Below, piece by piece: positions 32,279 to 42,169 of a stretch of DNA of 64,000 nt. The DNA is taken from the NCBI GenBank assembly GCA_964017195.1, contig OZ024890.1, positions 48,982,593-49,046,592 of the forward strand. The letters are read 5' to 3'. This DNA is from Siderastrea radians. Lineage: Eukaryota > Cnidaria > Anthozoa > Scleractinia > Rhizangiidae. Under the pieces are notes generated by a model. The model saw only the letters and a program-made list of their open reading frames with translations, was not told the origin of the DNA and did no database searches. The stretch's first letter is position 1. Every line of letters begins with the position of its first letter. Made by a program: the position numbers and the translations under genes.

Positions 32279-34054
32279 CTCATGATGAGACCGGTCTAAA
32301 AGTCAGACTGGCTTGAAGTGTTTACATGGGACCAACTATCTCTTAGAATCCATTTTACATGTGTCTATTATCCACCAGCTTGGAATGCTTTAACGCCACT
32401 TTTTAACTGGCATGCTCAAAACAAATATCTCAGACCGGTTTCGTTTGAACTCAGTTCATGTTTACATGGCTCCCCAGTCTGATTTTAGACCGTTGTGAGT
32501 CATTTGTATCAGTTCAGCAATGGTGATCAGTCAAACCAACCTGAGATGACAATTATTTTATACTGGCTTCACATTTCATACCACCTTCATGTAAACAAAA
32601 GCAAGCGTTAGTATGCAGTTGATCTGAAGTCGTTCCGGCCTAAGTTGGTGCCATTCTCATAGACAATGAGCAGTCTCTAATTTTTCTCTGGCGCGTTCAC
32701 ATCAACTGTCCTGCACATTGCATTCATATACAAAGTCTCAAAGTGTCCTTGAGCAGTAACATGCTTGCTCTGGTGAAATAGCAGACAGTCCGTAGTTCTG
32801 ACCCTTAAAACTTTTTGGGGGGCTACAAGTAGAAAGGAAATATTCTTCCATGGATATTTTACTTGCTCTATTAGAGCTTAAAAACAGATCTTTACCGCTA
32901 ATGAACAATACATTTAGTGACAATATTGCAAATGTTTCAAGATTCCTTTGTCTCTTGATTCCCAGAGGAGATTGAAGACAGAGAAACCCAATCAAATACA
33001 GAGGTTTATCTGTAAAGCCTTGGAGTCATGTTAGAATTTTGGTATTTCAAACATGGGCTACTGGGAATTTGCTGGACTATAAACAAGATCTTTGACATGG
33101 GATTCCATCCAGGTGACAATTTGTGCTTGTTTTGTGCCATGGCTTAGTCCTTGCAAGCTCCTCAGTTGGGCTAACCTGTAAATATTATTTTGGTTTTACC
33201 AAGAGATTTAAAACCTCCAAAAAGCCATGGGCTTACTTTTGGGAATTGAGGTAATTAAATCTGCTTTGTTTTTCTTACAGGGTTTTATTCCATCAACCTG
33301 ATGTCAGGGAAATATGGCGGTTTATTATAAATCTTTGGTTAAGAAATGTGCTATCATAGCTATATTCCCAGACAAACATTATCAATTCAAATGAAAAAAA
33401 TTGAAGAGCAGTTTTGAAATAAGGTTATATACATTTGTATTTTTTGTCTTTTTCTGCTGTATTTTGATGTCATTGATTAGTCTGACTGTAACCACATACA
33501 CTTTATGTCCCCTCAGTACTACTAAGTGGCTGATGTGTGAGAATGGAATGAATCCTAGAGTACCCCTTAGCAGTAAAAGTAACTTGCAGCCACGCCCACA
33601 AAACAATACCTTGGTACCTTTCAGGGCTTTCCTTCAATATTTCTGATGAACACACCCATTACTTTTTGGGAGTACCCCCCCCCCCCTCTATCCCAGGAAT
33701 GAAGAGTCAGACCTGTTTGATTGAATTCTCTTTATGGGGAAAACTATTTCGAGTGACTAATTCACCACAATGTGATCCCGTCTTATCAATTCATTACCTG
33801 TTAGGTTTCAGACTATTCTAAAATGATTTAGGAAGAGGTTATTCCTTTTGATTTTCTTTGGTACCAGATTATGGCAATCAGTAACAATCAATATGCTTAT
33901 TGTTGACAGATTATCAAACCAAAAACAAATTGAAATCACAAGATCTACTGCCATCACGGTCTGAGGTAGTAACAGAATGAGTCATAATCTGTGCATCAAA
34001 TAAAGTCACTAGTCATATCTGAACCATTTGCTATTTGGCGAAACTGTAGTTACA
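32279..34054. other. No gene recognised
   Basis: AT-rich intergenic sequence with a C homopolymer near 33,677-33,688. The short open frames on both strands have no recognisable content. Confidence 0.35.
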
Positions 34055-34100
<46 letters not shown>

Positions 34101-34110
34101 CTGATTGATT
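34055..34110. repeat. (GATT)n microsatellite
   Basis: About 14 uninterrupted GATT units, with degenerate units continuing to about 34,180. Confidence 0.95.
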
Positions 34111-34834
34111 ATTTAACTGGCTGATTACTGATTTATCAACTGAGCAGTTGAGTGGTTGATTGATTGACTGATTGGTACTTAAAATGGATGAATGAATTGA
34201 TTCACCTGAAATTACATGTAAGAAATTACCTGTATCATGCTGTACTGTTTGCATCTTCCTCTGGCAGTAAAATACTCCCCGGCATCAGTCAAAACATAAA
34301 ATAATTTACAAGCTCTAATGTCATGACATAATTAGTAACAAATAATTTATTTGTAATTAGCAAGTTTCATTTTAGTTCAGACCACTTGTACGAAAGAAGG
34401 CGTATTAGAGAGCATTCCTGACTTATTAGAGCTTTTACAGTAATAATATTTCATATTTACTCCAAAAAGCGAGTCCCTCTGAATCACTTCCACTATTGGG
34501 CAGTCAAGAAATTTAATTAAACGTCCCGGGGAATTAATAGAAGTAAATAAATGTAAAGACGATCCTCGCAGTTTAAATATATGAATTTCGTATATTCATA
34601 ATTTCAGAAGTAAATAAGTTACGCAATTATTCAACTATAGCATCATTTTACCATATAAGGAGAAAAATATGAGAGCGTATTGCACTGTAGTATCCTGGTT
34701 TCCAGTCACTTATTGAATAAAGCATTTTTTTAAAAATGCTTATAATGTTTAAGTTTACATTACCCACAACAAGGGCTTAATTAAAATTTATAAAAAGGGT
34801 TCTAATTTGATTAATAATAATAACATCCCAGAGG

Positions 34835-34900
34835 TCGGTAAATTATGATCGTCCGGGTGAGTATAGTCCTGAGAAGAACTGTTTGTGATGACGATCCCGG
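34835..34900. repeat. Dispersed repeat fragment with the GGTCGGTAAATTATGATCG core
   Basis: The core is followed by a small hairpin (GTCCTGAGAAGAAC) and preceded by an ATT-type microsatellite. A fuller copy lies at 40,765-40,985. The rest of the repeat resumes at 35,428-35,575, after the MITE at 35,128. Confidence 0.6.
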
Positions 34901-35127
34901 TCTGGAATGGTCTTCCGTTTTCAGTGGTACATGCGTCATCTGTCACCCTTTTCAAAGCTAGTATTGTGCTTAATTAGTGTTATTTTATTAGCTTTCTGTT
35001 CTTATCAGCTGCTTGTGTAATTTGTTATTCTAGTCCACAGTATATTCAATTCAATGTCAATTGTATTTGTTTAGCTAGCCGCTGACCAGCCATTGCCAGA
35101 TTAGTGCACTAATGGCAATTATCACAA

Positions 35128-35424
35128 TTAGAGCGCTTTTCAAATGAGCGTCGTAAAACCAAAACCAAAGTAATTACCGCAGCCAATCACAACAAAAACA
35201 AATTACCCAATGAACCAATCAGAACTCGAAGCAAGTACATGTACCGGCGTCAAGCGCGGGAAAACGCGTGCGAGCGCGAGCAAGTCGCGACTGATTGGTT
35301 TGAGTTTTACTCCTGATTGGTCGAGAAAGTGGCGCGAAAGGTTTTAACCAATCACAGAGCGAAGTAAAGCAAAACCAAAGCAAAACACGAATTACTTTCG
35401 ACACTCAATTGAAAACCGCTCTAA
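35128..35424. mobile_element. MITE with 26-base terminal inverted repeats
   Basis: The left end TTAGAGCGCTTTTCAAATGA and the right end (TTAGAGCGGTTTTCAATTGA on the other strand) pair with a few mismatches. The element is about 297 bases, flanked by TA, rich in ATTGG/CCAAT blocks, and has no coding frame. Confidence 0.75.
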
Positions 35425-35427
35425 AGA

Positions 35428-35575
35428 AGACATGACTGACGTTTCGACAACCTGAGCGGAAGAAGCGGTATTTGTTTTCACTTGGCTCTTGGTGACCAAA
35501 TGAAAAGATTTAAGGTCTGTGAACAGGACTTCTGTTTTCAACGCCAATCGTCACTGGATGACAAATTAAGATTTT
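35428..35575. repeat. Second part of the dispersed repeat
   Basis: CGTTTCGACAACCTGAGCGG and the following bases, through GGACTTCTGTTTT and CGTCACTGGATG, match 40,830-40,960. Confidence 0.6.
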
Positions 35576-35994
35576 TGACAGCAATTAAGACGATTTCCGC
35601 TCAACCTTCGAGCAGTAAGTGCAAAAATTAAGTTACCAAAAAAATACTTGCAGCACTGTCACATTTTGAGAACAGATAAGAAGAACTTATCGTTACTTTT
35701 GCTCCCAAGCTGACCCCGCGGGAGAAAACTGGATTTGAAGTTATCAATATTTCAATTAAAAAGACGCTTCATGTCAGTTCAAAACAAAATGGCGCCCGTT
35801 TTTAGCATACTTTTACGAGATTTGAAATTAATTTTCTTGAGAATGCTTGAGAATTTCATCGTGGGGTCACTTGGGCAAGTGAACTAGAGTGAGATGTTTC
35901 AAATAGCATTTAAAATGTTACCGTGCTATGAGTAGTTTTTTGGTAAATATTTTTTGCACTTATTGCTCGAACGTTGAGCGGAATCCGTCTTAAT

Positions 35995-36575
35995 AAACTG
36001 ATGTCGAAAATCGAGAGGCAATGGTATTGCTTACCAAGAACATAGCATTTTTATTAGTTTCCTTTTATTAGTGTTTCTCCACAAATAAACAGGTTACGCA
36101 TTCTGCAGTAATCTCAGTTTTTCCATTGTCTTGTGATGCTTGTCTTCTTTCTACTCAAGCGAAAAAAGCAAATTACTGAATAGGAAATTAAACAAAATTA
36201 AAATCCCTTATCGCACACTGAAGTACCGCTGCAGACATTGACGATTCTAAGAATGCCTAATAATATCTTTATCTTTTTTGATATCTCTTTATACTACTGT
36301 TGTATAATTCTAAAAACTAAACTCGCATCTCCTGGTAAGACGTTATTCACTTTTATTTACACTATTTTTAGTTTTCGCTTGAAAACAAAATCATTATTGA
36401 CCGCTTCTCAGGCAAATAATAGTAGGTTTCAAATAATAGTAAGTTTAGGTAATAATAAATATGAATAAAAATTAATGCCCGGACACGCATTTTACACTTT
36501 CAGCTGCTATGGGTTTTTTAATGCTGCTATGACTGATTTAATATAAAACTGACCGTTTTGAGCAGCTCTTAAGCC
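35995..36575 (-). repeat. GPCR-array module 1, short remnant without a receptor
   Basis: It matches 41,855-42,150 and, more weakly, the downstream parts of the full modules. It ends at a boundary motif (GTTTTGAGCAGCTCTTAAGC near 36,553) that also lies at the ends of other modules near 39,730, 41,460, 45,020 and 46,527. Confidence 0.6.
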
Positions 36576-36639
36576 AAGTTAAGGGAAAACCTCAATTAAA
36601 CGTGAAATTAAACCCATGATAGAAAAATACCTTCTATTA

Positions 36640-39600
36640 TAGGGTGGTTTCAGTTCTTGTTATTAATGAGTCTGGTACTCCTTGATAGGATGACTAAGAC
36701 AAAGATTTCTTTGTTCAAAGTCTGAAAGGTGTTTGCAATTTAAAAACATTAGTCTATAAACGGGCGTATACATCAGCATAAAACCCGCACTTATACAGGT
36801 CTCTGCACATTGTCTGTATTTTATAAAGTAAAGAAATTTTTCCTTGTATGTACCCAACAAATGAAGGTCGTCAGTGTTTCGATATTCTCGCGCCAAACCT
36901 TTGGTTGTGGTTGTTTATATAGTCAAGAAATTATGGAAGCAAAAACTGACAAGTAGCATTAATGACACCTCTCTCGATATCCATCGATGCCCTCTAGCTG
37001 ACCCTATAAAGTTGAGTGAACTGAAGTGAGTTGCGCAGGACGGCCGTTTACAGCAGACTGAAAGTAGCGGCCAAGCAAACGGCCGCAGATGACGCACATT
37101 TTGAAAACTAATCGGAATCGTTTTATTGGGTCACCGGCTTTTGTTAATCCGTGCATGATTCACGTACAAACCCAGCGAACTGGCTTATCAGTAACTGTAA
37201 CATTTGTCATTTATCGATGAATACAGCTTCCCTTGCACCCAAACACGATGTTCCCTTCGTCCAAAGAGAGGGCAGTTTTGTAGATTTTTTTTTCAGTGTC
37301 TCATCTTGTTGTTGTTGTTGTTTTTTTTTTTTTCTGGCCACCTGCCCACAACAAATTATGTAAAACTAGTTTTTGACAGGAATTGATAAACAACGAAGGT
37401 AATAATACAGGTTAGCAGTAGCATAGCACTTTCAACGGTTTTCTATGTTCAAAAAATTAGTTTAGTTCTTTTCTTACAGAGGCAGCTTTTTTAATATATA
37501 ATTTCCAGCACGATCACATTGCCATCGGAATGGAAAGTTTCCACAAAAATGCAATCTGCAGCAATTTCGTTTTCTCGAACGTCTTGTGATTCTGGCCTTG
37601 TTCTTACGCAACTGAAAAAAGGCAATTTACTGAAAAGAAAAGTAAACAATCTCTTATCACTCATTCGGCTGTGAAGTGCCGCTGCAAACACTTATCATTG
37701 CAAAGATATCTAAAAACTATCCTAACATTTCTAGGTTCATAAAATTTATACAACGTTTAGTGTTCGCTTAGAAACAAAAACTTGCCTGCTGTAGGCTAAA
37801 TATCTGTCACGTTTTTCAAAATTAAAGTTATCATGACTGCGACTCTGACAAATAATGGTTAGTTTAGTTAATCTGAATAAATATTTGAAACATTGCCTTA
37901 AAATTATTATGCACAGGTACGCATTTGATACATTCGACTTCCCTGTTTCGTTTATACTGCTATGATGTAATATTCTACGTGAACTTTTTAAACCATTAAG
38001 TTGCAGTCCAGAGAGCGGGCTTTTCGTCTTGCACAAGTCCACGGGAAAACTCAGTTGCATTTTCTTCCGGGTGTTTTAATTTTGGAGCATACAATCGCTT
38101 AACTTGGGCAACGGGTGACTACAGTTCTTCTACAGTAGTGACACCCTGACTCTTCCTGAGAAATTTTACCACTGCCTCTCTTAAATCTGCCATTTTCCAA
38201 CAATAAAGAAATGGGTTCCAAGAACTAGCCATAAAAGCTACAGTCCTTGTAATGTCATAAGCAGCTTCAACATTTCTTGTGAACCCGCACGATAAGTAGG
38301 TTATCAGGACACACGTGAAGGGAAGATATGCAATCATATACAATGATGCAACGAAAGCCATATTCAGTACAGACTTCTTGAGGCTTTTTAAGTGCGGATC
38401 AGTTTGAGCTGAAACTGTTGTGGTACGCTGGTCTCTTATCTGTCGGTGATGGTGCCCAACAAGCTGGTATATTTTGCAATAACAAATGAGCAAAATGGCG
38501 AGAGCTGTTAGTATACCAATAACACTTATTGCTATAAATGGCCTGCTATTTTCCATTGCTAATCTTGAAACACTGAAGCCTCCGATGGACACCACATAAA
38601 TAACAAGAAACGTTATAACTCTTTTAGTGGTGATTAACTCCTGGTAGCGAAGATGAAACTTTAGAGCCAAATATCTCTCTAGAATGATGAATGTGAATAA
38701 CGAACACGACAGTGCTGAAGAGAACCAAGCCACAGTTTCCATAATGACTCGAAAAACACACGACAAAGAGTAATGTTTGAGTAGATAGGTGATTTTAAAA
38801 GCTCCGTAAAATGGCTGGACAATGATTCCTGTTATCAAATCCGCAAACGACAAGCATAACAGAAGCAAATGAGGAGGGGAACGTAAAGTTTTTGTCCTCC
38901 AAAAAGTGATGATAATTATTCCGTTACTCGCCGCAGCTATGAGTGAAAACGTTAAGTTAATAACTGTTGTTATTACGCTTTCTACAACAAGCAAGCTTCC
39001 AGGCTTGTTGAGAGATTCTAAAAAGAGACACTTCTCGTTTAACTCCATTTTTTCTTCGCTTTTCTTCTTGAATTTCAAACCATCCGCTGATTTTGTGGGC
39101 TTTAGAGCAGCAAGCGACAAAATTTTGAAAACCGATGTCAGTGGTATAATGATCACTTTTGTTATGACAAACGTCACTGTATGAGTAACCTTGAGAATGC
39201 AAATCCCAGTGTAGTTACAATTAAAACTTTTGATAAATTATCATACACCCATATAACACGATGTTATCCGAATGCTAAGATAAAATGAGGTCTATGTAGA
39301 AGAGAGGGTGAATAAAAAGAACCCTGAAAAATACATTTACAAGAAAATGAAGAAGATCATACTTTTTAAACGAAACTTCCGTGTTTTTCTCTTGAATTTT
39401 CAATTTTAAGAAGGTCCTCTAAGCCATGAAATATTCATGCTCAGAAAACGGCGTTACAGGAGTAAAAGTGGCATAATAAATTTATTCTTAATGATGATTA
39501 TGTTTTAAGAGATGTCTGAGGAGTTCGTGAATTAACACGACGATTAATTATAATATGACAGCAGCAAAACATAACACAAAAATTAAAACATAATAATCCA

Positions 39601-39790
39601 TCAAATGTTTTATTTCAAACAACAGTGTCAGCACACATCACGTGACCAAATGTTTTTCAACTAAAGTAGGCAGTGTCTGAGAATATCATCGCAGTCCTAA
39701 ATTTTTCACACTATAAAAAATGACTGTTTTGAGCAACTCTTAAGCCAAGTTAGGAAGATCCTCAATAAACGTTGCTAGACAATATTTATT
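36640..39790 (-). repeat. GPCR-array module 2, carries an intact receptor
   Basis: Its non-coding flanks on both sides of the receptor align almost base for base with module 4 (42,170-45,060). An example is the block with GGACGGCCGTTTACAGCAGA at about 37,040 and 42,578. The distance between equivalent positions is about 5.5 kb. Confidence 0.85.
38119..39048 (-). CDS. Rhodopsin-family (class A) GPCR, intronless, array copy A
   Basis: A 309-residue seven-transmembrane receptor. I choose the ATG at 39048 (MELNEKCLFL) because it aligns with the starts of both sibling copies, although the frame is open 43 codons further upstream. Visible marks are SNGIIIITFW in TM1, LSFADLITGIIVQPF in TM2, a TM3 cysteine (SCVFR), ERYLAL after TM3, LKKSVLNMAF before TM6, YLPF in TM6 and NPFLYCW in TM7. 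TM4 lacks tryptophan and TM5 lacks proline, as in the receptor at 14.8 kb, to which it is clearly related. It should sit in the plasma membrane and couple to a G protein; the ligand is unknown. The whole gene with flanks was duplicated to produce the pseudogene at 43.6 kb and, earlier, the copy at 47.9 kb. Confidence 0.93.
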   Translation of the reverse strand: MELNEKCLFLESLNKPGSLLVVESVITTVINLTFSLIAAASNGIIIITFWRTKTLRSPPHLLLLCLSFADLITGIIVQPFYGAFKITYLLKHYSLSCVFRVIMETVAWFSSALSCSLFTFIILERYLALKFHLRYQELITTKRVITFLVIYVVSIGGFSVSRLAMENSRPFIAISVIGILTALAILLICYCKIYQLVGHHHRQIRDQRTTTVSAQTDPHLKSLKKSVLNMAFVASLYMIAYLPFTCVLITYLSCGFTRNVEAAYDITRTVAFMASSWNPFLYCWKMADLREAVVKFLRKSQGVTTVEEL

Positions 39791-39867
39791 CGACCGATGT
39801 TCAACAAAATACCTCCCATTATTCTGGTCCTCGCACATTGTCCGTCCTATGAAACAAACAGCCTAAA

Positions 39868-40196
39868 CATTGTAAAAAGCACGTCTGTGAAATGTGAACA
39901 GCGTACCACCCAAAAAAGATGCAATACTTAGCATATTACGAGCAATGCCATGGGACAAATCTAAATCCCGACGGGAATCGAACTCATGTCCTTCCGTACA
40001 ACAGTGGGACGCTCTAGCCGCCGAGGTACAGGGGAACTCGTGGTCAGCTAGGTCATTTTTACTATTTTTAAAGTAAGATCAGTAAGGGGTCAGAATATTT
40101 GCCGTCATCCGTCAAACAGAGGCAATATGTGTTTCTTCGCAGCCGTTTTCTTTTTCATAAGCTAATGGGTCGAGTAGAGTGAGAATCGCAGTTTAC
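39868..40196 (-). repeat. tRNA-derived SINE-like repeat, copy 2
   Basis: It matches the copy at 16,676-17,005 and includes the B-box region at 39,972-39,985. It is followed by an AAG microsatellite (40,221-40,243). Confidence 0.6.
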
Positions 40197-40700
40197 CCTC
40201 TGGCGTTCGCGTACTTTCAATAAGAAGAAGAAGAAGAAGAAGAGAACAAGAGAGGAACAAGAGAATGAGAAGAAGAGGAAATACCAACAGCGAGTACTGG
40301 ATGTCGAAATGGGGACTTTCAGACGACTTGTTTCTGCTACAAATGGAGGAATTAGAGCTGAATGTCTGATTGTTCTTGAAACACCTTGCTGAGAAACTCC
40401 CAAGAAAGGACGGGTAACAGTACGACATAGTAATTACTTGGTTAAGAGCACGCTTGTCCTTCGAAATCTTGAGATCCGTCCACATGAGCGCTAGCGTTAG
40501 GGGCTCAAGATTACCTTTTCGCTATGGTAATGACTTTTGAGAAGATTTTCGTCCAAATGTTAACACTGCTGAAGTTTTTCACTAGTTATTTTAGAATTTC
40601 ACTTTTAATGTATTTTTATAATTTATGTTGGAGTTATTAATGCTAACTATTGCTAAATTTTTATTTAAAATATTACTGTAAATTATGTACATATTTTTGA

Positions 40701-40701
40701 C

Positions 40702-40742
<41 letters not shown>

Positions 40743-40755
40743 TAATAATAATAAT
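40701..40755. repeat. (AAT)n microsatellite
   Basis: About 18 AAT units with one AAC interruption. It lies directly before the dispersed repeat that starts near 40,765. Confidence 0.95.
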
Positions 40756-40764
40756 ATCTCATAG

Positions 40765-40985
40765 GTCGGTAAATTATGATCGACCGGGTGAGTGTAGTCC
40801 TGAGAAGGACTGTTTGTGATGACATTGACATTGACAACCTGAGCGGAAGTCATCATCAGAGTCAAGCGTTATTTGTTTTCACCTGGCGCTTGGCGACCAA
40901 ATAAAAAGATTTAAGGTTTGTGAACAGGACTTCTGTTTTAACCGCCAACCGTCACTGGATGCAGTTGTTATTAGTCATCATATTG
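40765..40985. repeat. Dispersed repeat, fuller copy
   Basis: It starts with GGTCGGTAAATTATGATCG and a GTCCTGAGAAGGAC hairpin, and continues through CAACCTGAGCGGAAGTCATC to CGTCACTGGATG. It matches both separated pieces at 34.8 and 35.4 kb. Its position after an AAT run suggests a microsatellite-linked insertion habit. Confidence 0.65.
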
Positions 40986-41445
40986 TCTCCCGGCAATCTG
41001 TTATTGTGACATTTCTTTTTTAAAATTCCAGAGTTCAATTAGATCGGTGCATAGCTACTCTTGCGCACCGTTTTTGGAACACCACAAGAGGCTTCAGTGG
41101 GACACAATTTGCGCAATAATTTTTTACTACAAACTGGTACGATAAAAGTTCGAAAACGCCGATATTGAGCATCATGTAAACTCATCAAAGAAGTTCCTTA
41201 TTAAACTTCAATCGCTAACTGGCGGTGAAATTTAACTGTGAAATTGCCGTCGCTCGAATTTAATCCTACAGTCATCTGTCAAGGCTAATGTCACCAGAAA
41301 GACCGCATGCATCACAGTACCACGATTAAGAGAGGTCTATAAAGCAGTAACCGGCACGACACAGTTTTCTACTACACAACACTAGTCAACACACTCTTCA
41401 CATGAAGAGGTGAAACGCCCCAGTTTTGTCCTAAGTCTTCCTCGT
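40986..41445. other. No gene recognised
   Basis: Unique-looking sequence between array modules, with no supported frame. Confidence 0.35.
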
Positions 41446-41449
41446 TATA

Positions 41450-42165
41450 AGAACTGACTGTTTTGGGCAAACATTCGAGCTAAGCTAGTTAAGGAAGATC
41501 CTTAGTCAGTAGACTTCGACCAGGATAAATAAAATACCTTTTGCACAGGTTTTTGTTAAGCATTGTATGCCAAACCGAACTGAGTAATCAGTAACTATAG
41601 AATTTATTCTCTATCGGTGATTTCTTTTGCTTTCATAAAAACAAAACAAAAAGAAAAAACAAAACAAAAATCAAAGACGGCACTTTTGTAGTTTCTCAGT
41701 CTGTCAGCTTGTTTATTCTCTTTATGGGCACTGTCACTAACAAATTAAGTTTTTTGACCGCAATTTATAAACTAAAAATAAGCGAGAAAACACAACGTTT
41801 CGATGTCTCGCTCATTTGTATTCTTAAATGCCTAACGAAATTTAATCTGATTCGAATTTATAAACTGATGTCGAAAAACGAGAGGCAACGATATTGGTTA
41901 GCAAATACATAGCATTTTTGTTAGTTTCCTTTCATTAGTCTTTCTCGACAAATAGAGGTTATGCATTAATTAGGTTATGCAGCAATTTTAGTTTTTTCGA
42001 TTGTCTTATGATGCTGGTCTCCTTTCTAATCAAGTTAAAAAAGCAAATAACTAAAAGGAAAATTAAAATCTCTTATCGCACACTGAAATACCCCTGCAGA
42101 CACTGACAGTTTTACGAATGTCTAAAAAATATCTTTATCTTTTTTGATACATCTTTTTAGATAAT
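41450..42165 (-). repeat. GPCR-array module 3, remnant without a receptor
   Basis: It carries the module boundary motif near 41,460 and the same downstream blocks as module 1 (for example ATAAACTGATGTCGAAAA near 41,861). It is diverged and holds no GPCR sequence. Confidence 0.6.
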
Positions 42166-42169
42166 TGCT

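Noticed and set aside
34055..34180. Possible CRISPR-like or satellite array
   Set aside because: It is a simple GATT microsatellite with degenerate ends. No spacer-repeat structure exists anywhere in the window.
39049..39177. 43-codon N-terminal extension of GPCR copy A
   Set aside because: The equivalent sequence is shifted out of frame in copy B by a short homopolymer change and is absent as protein in copy D, whereas the ATG at MELNEK/MEFNEK aligns in all. The extension is probably 5' untranslated sequence.
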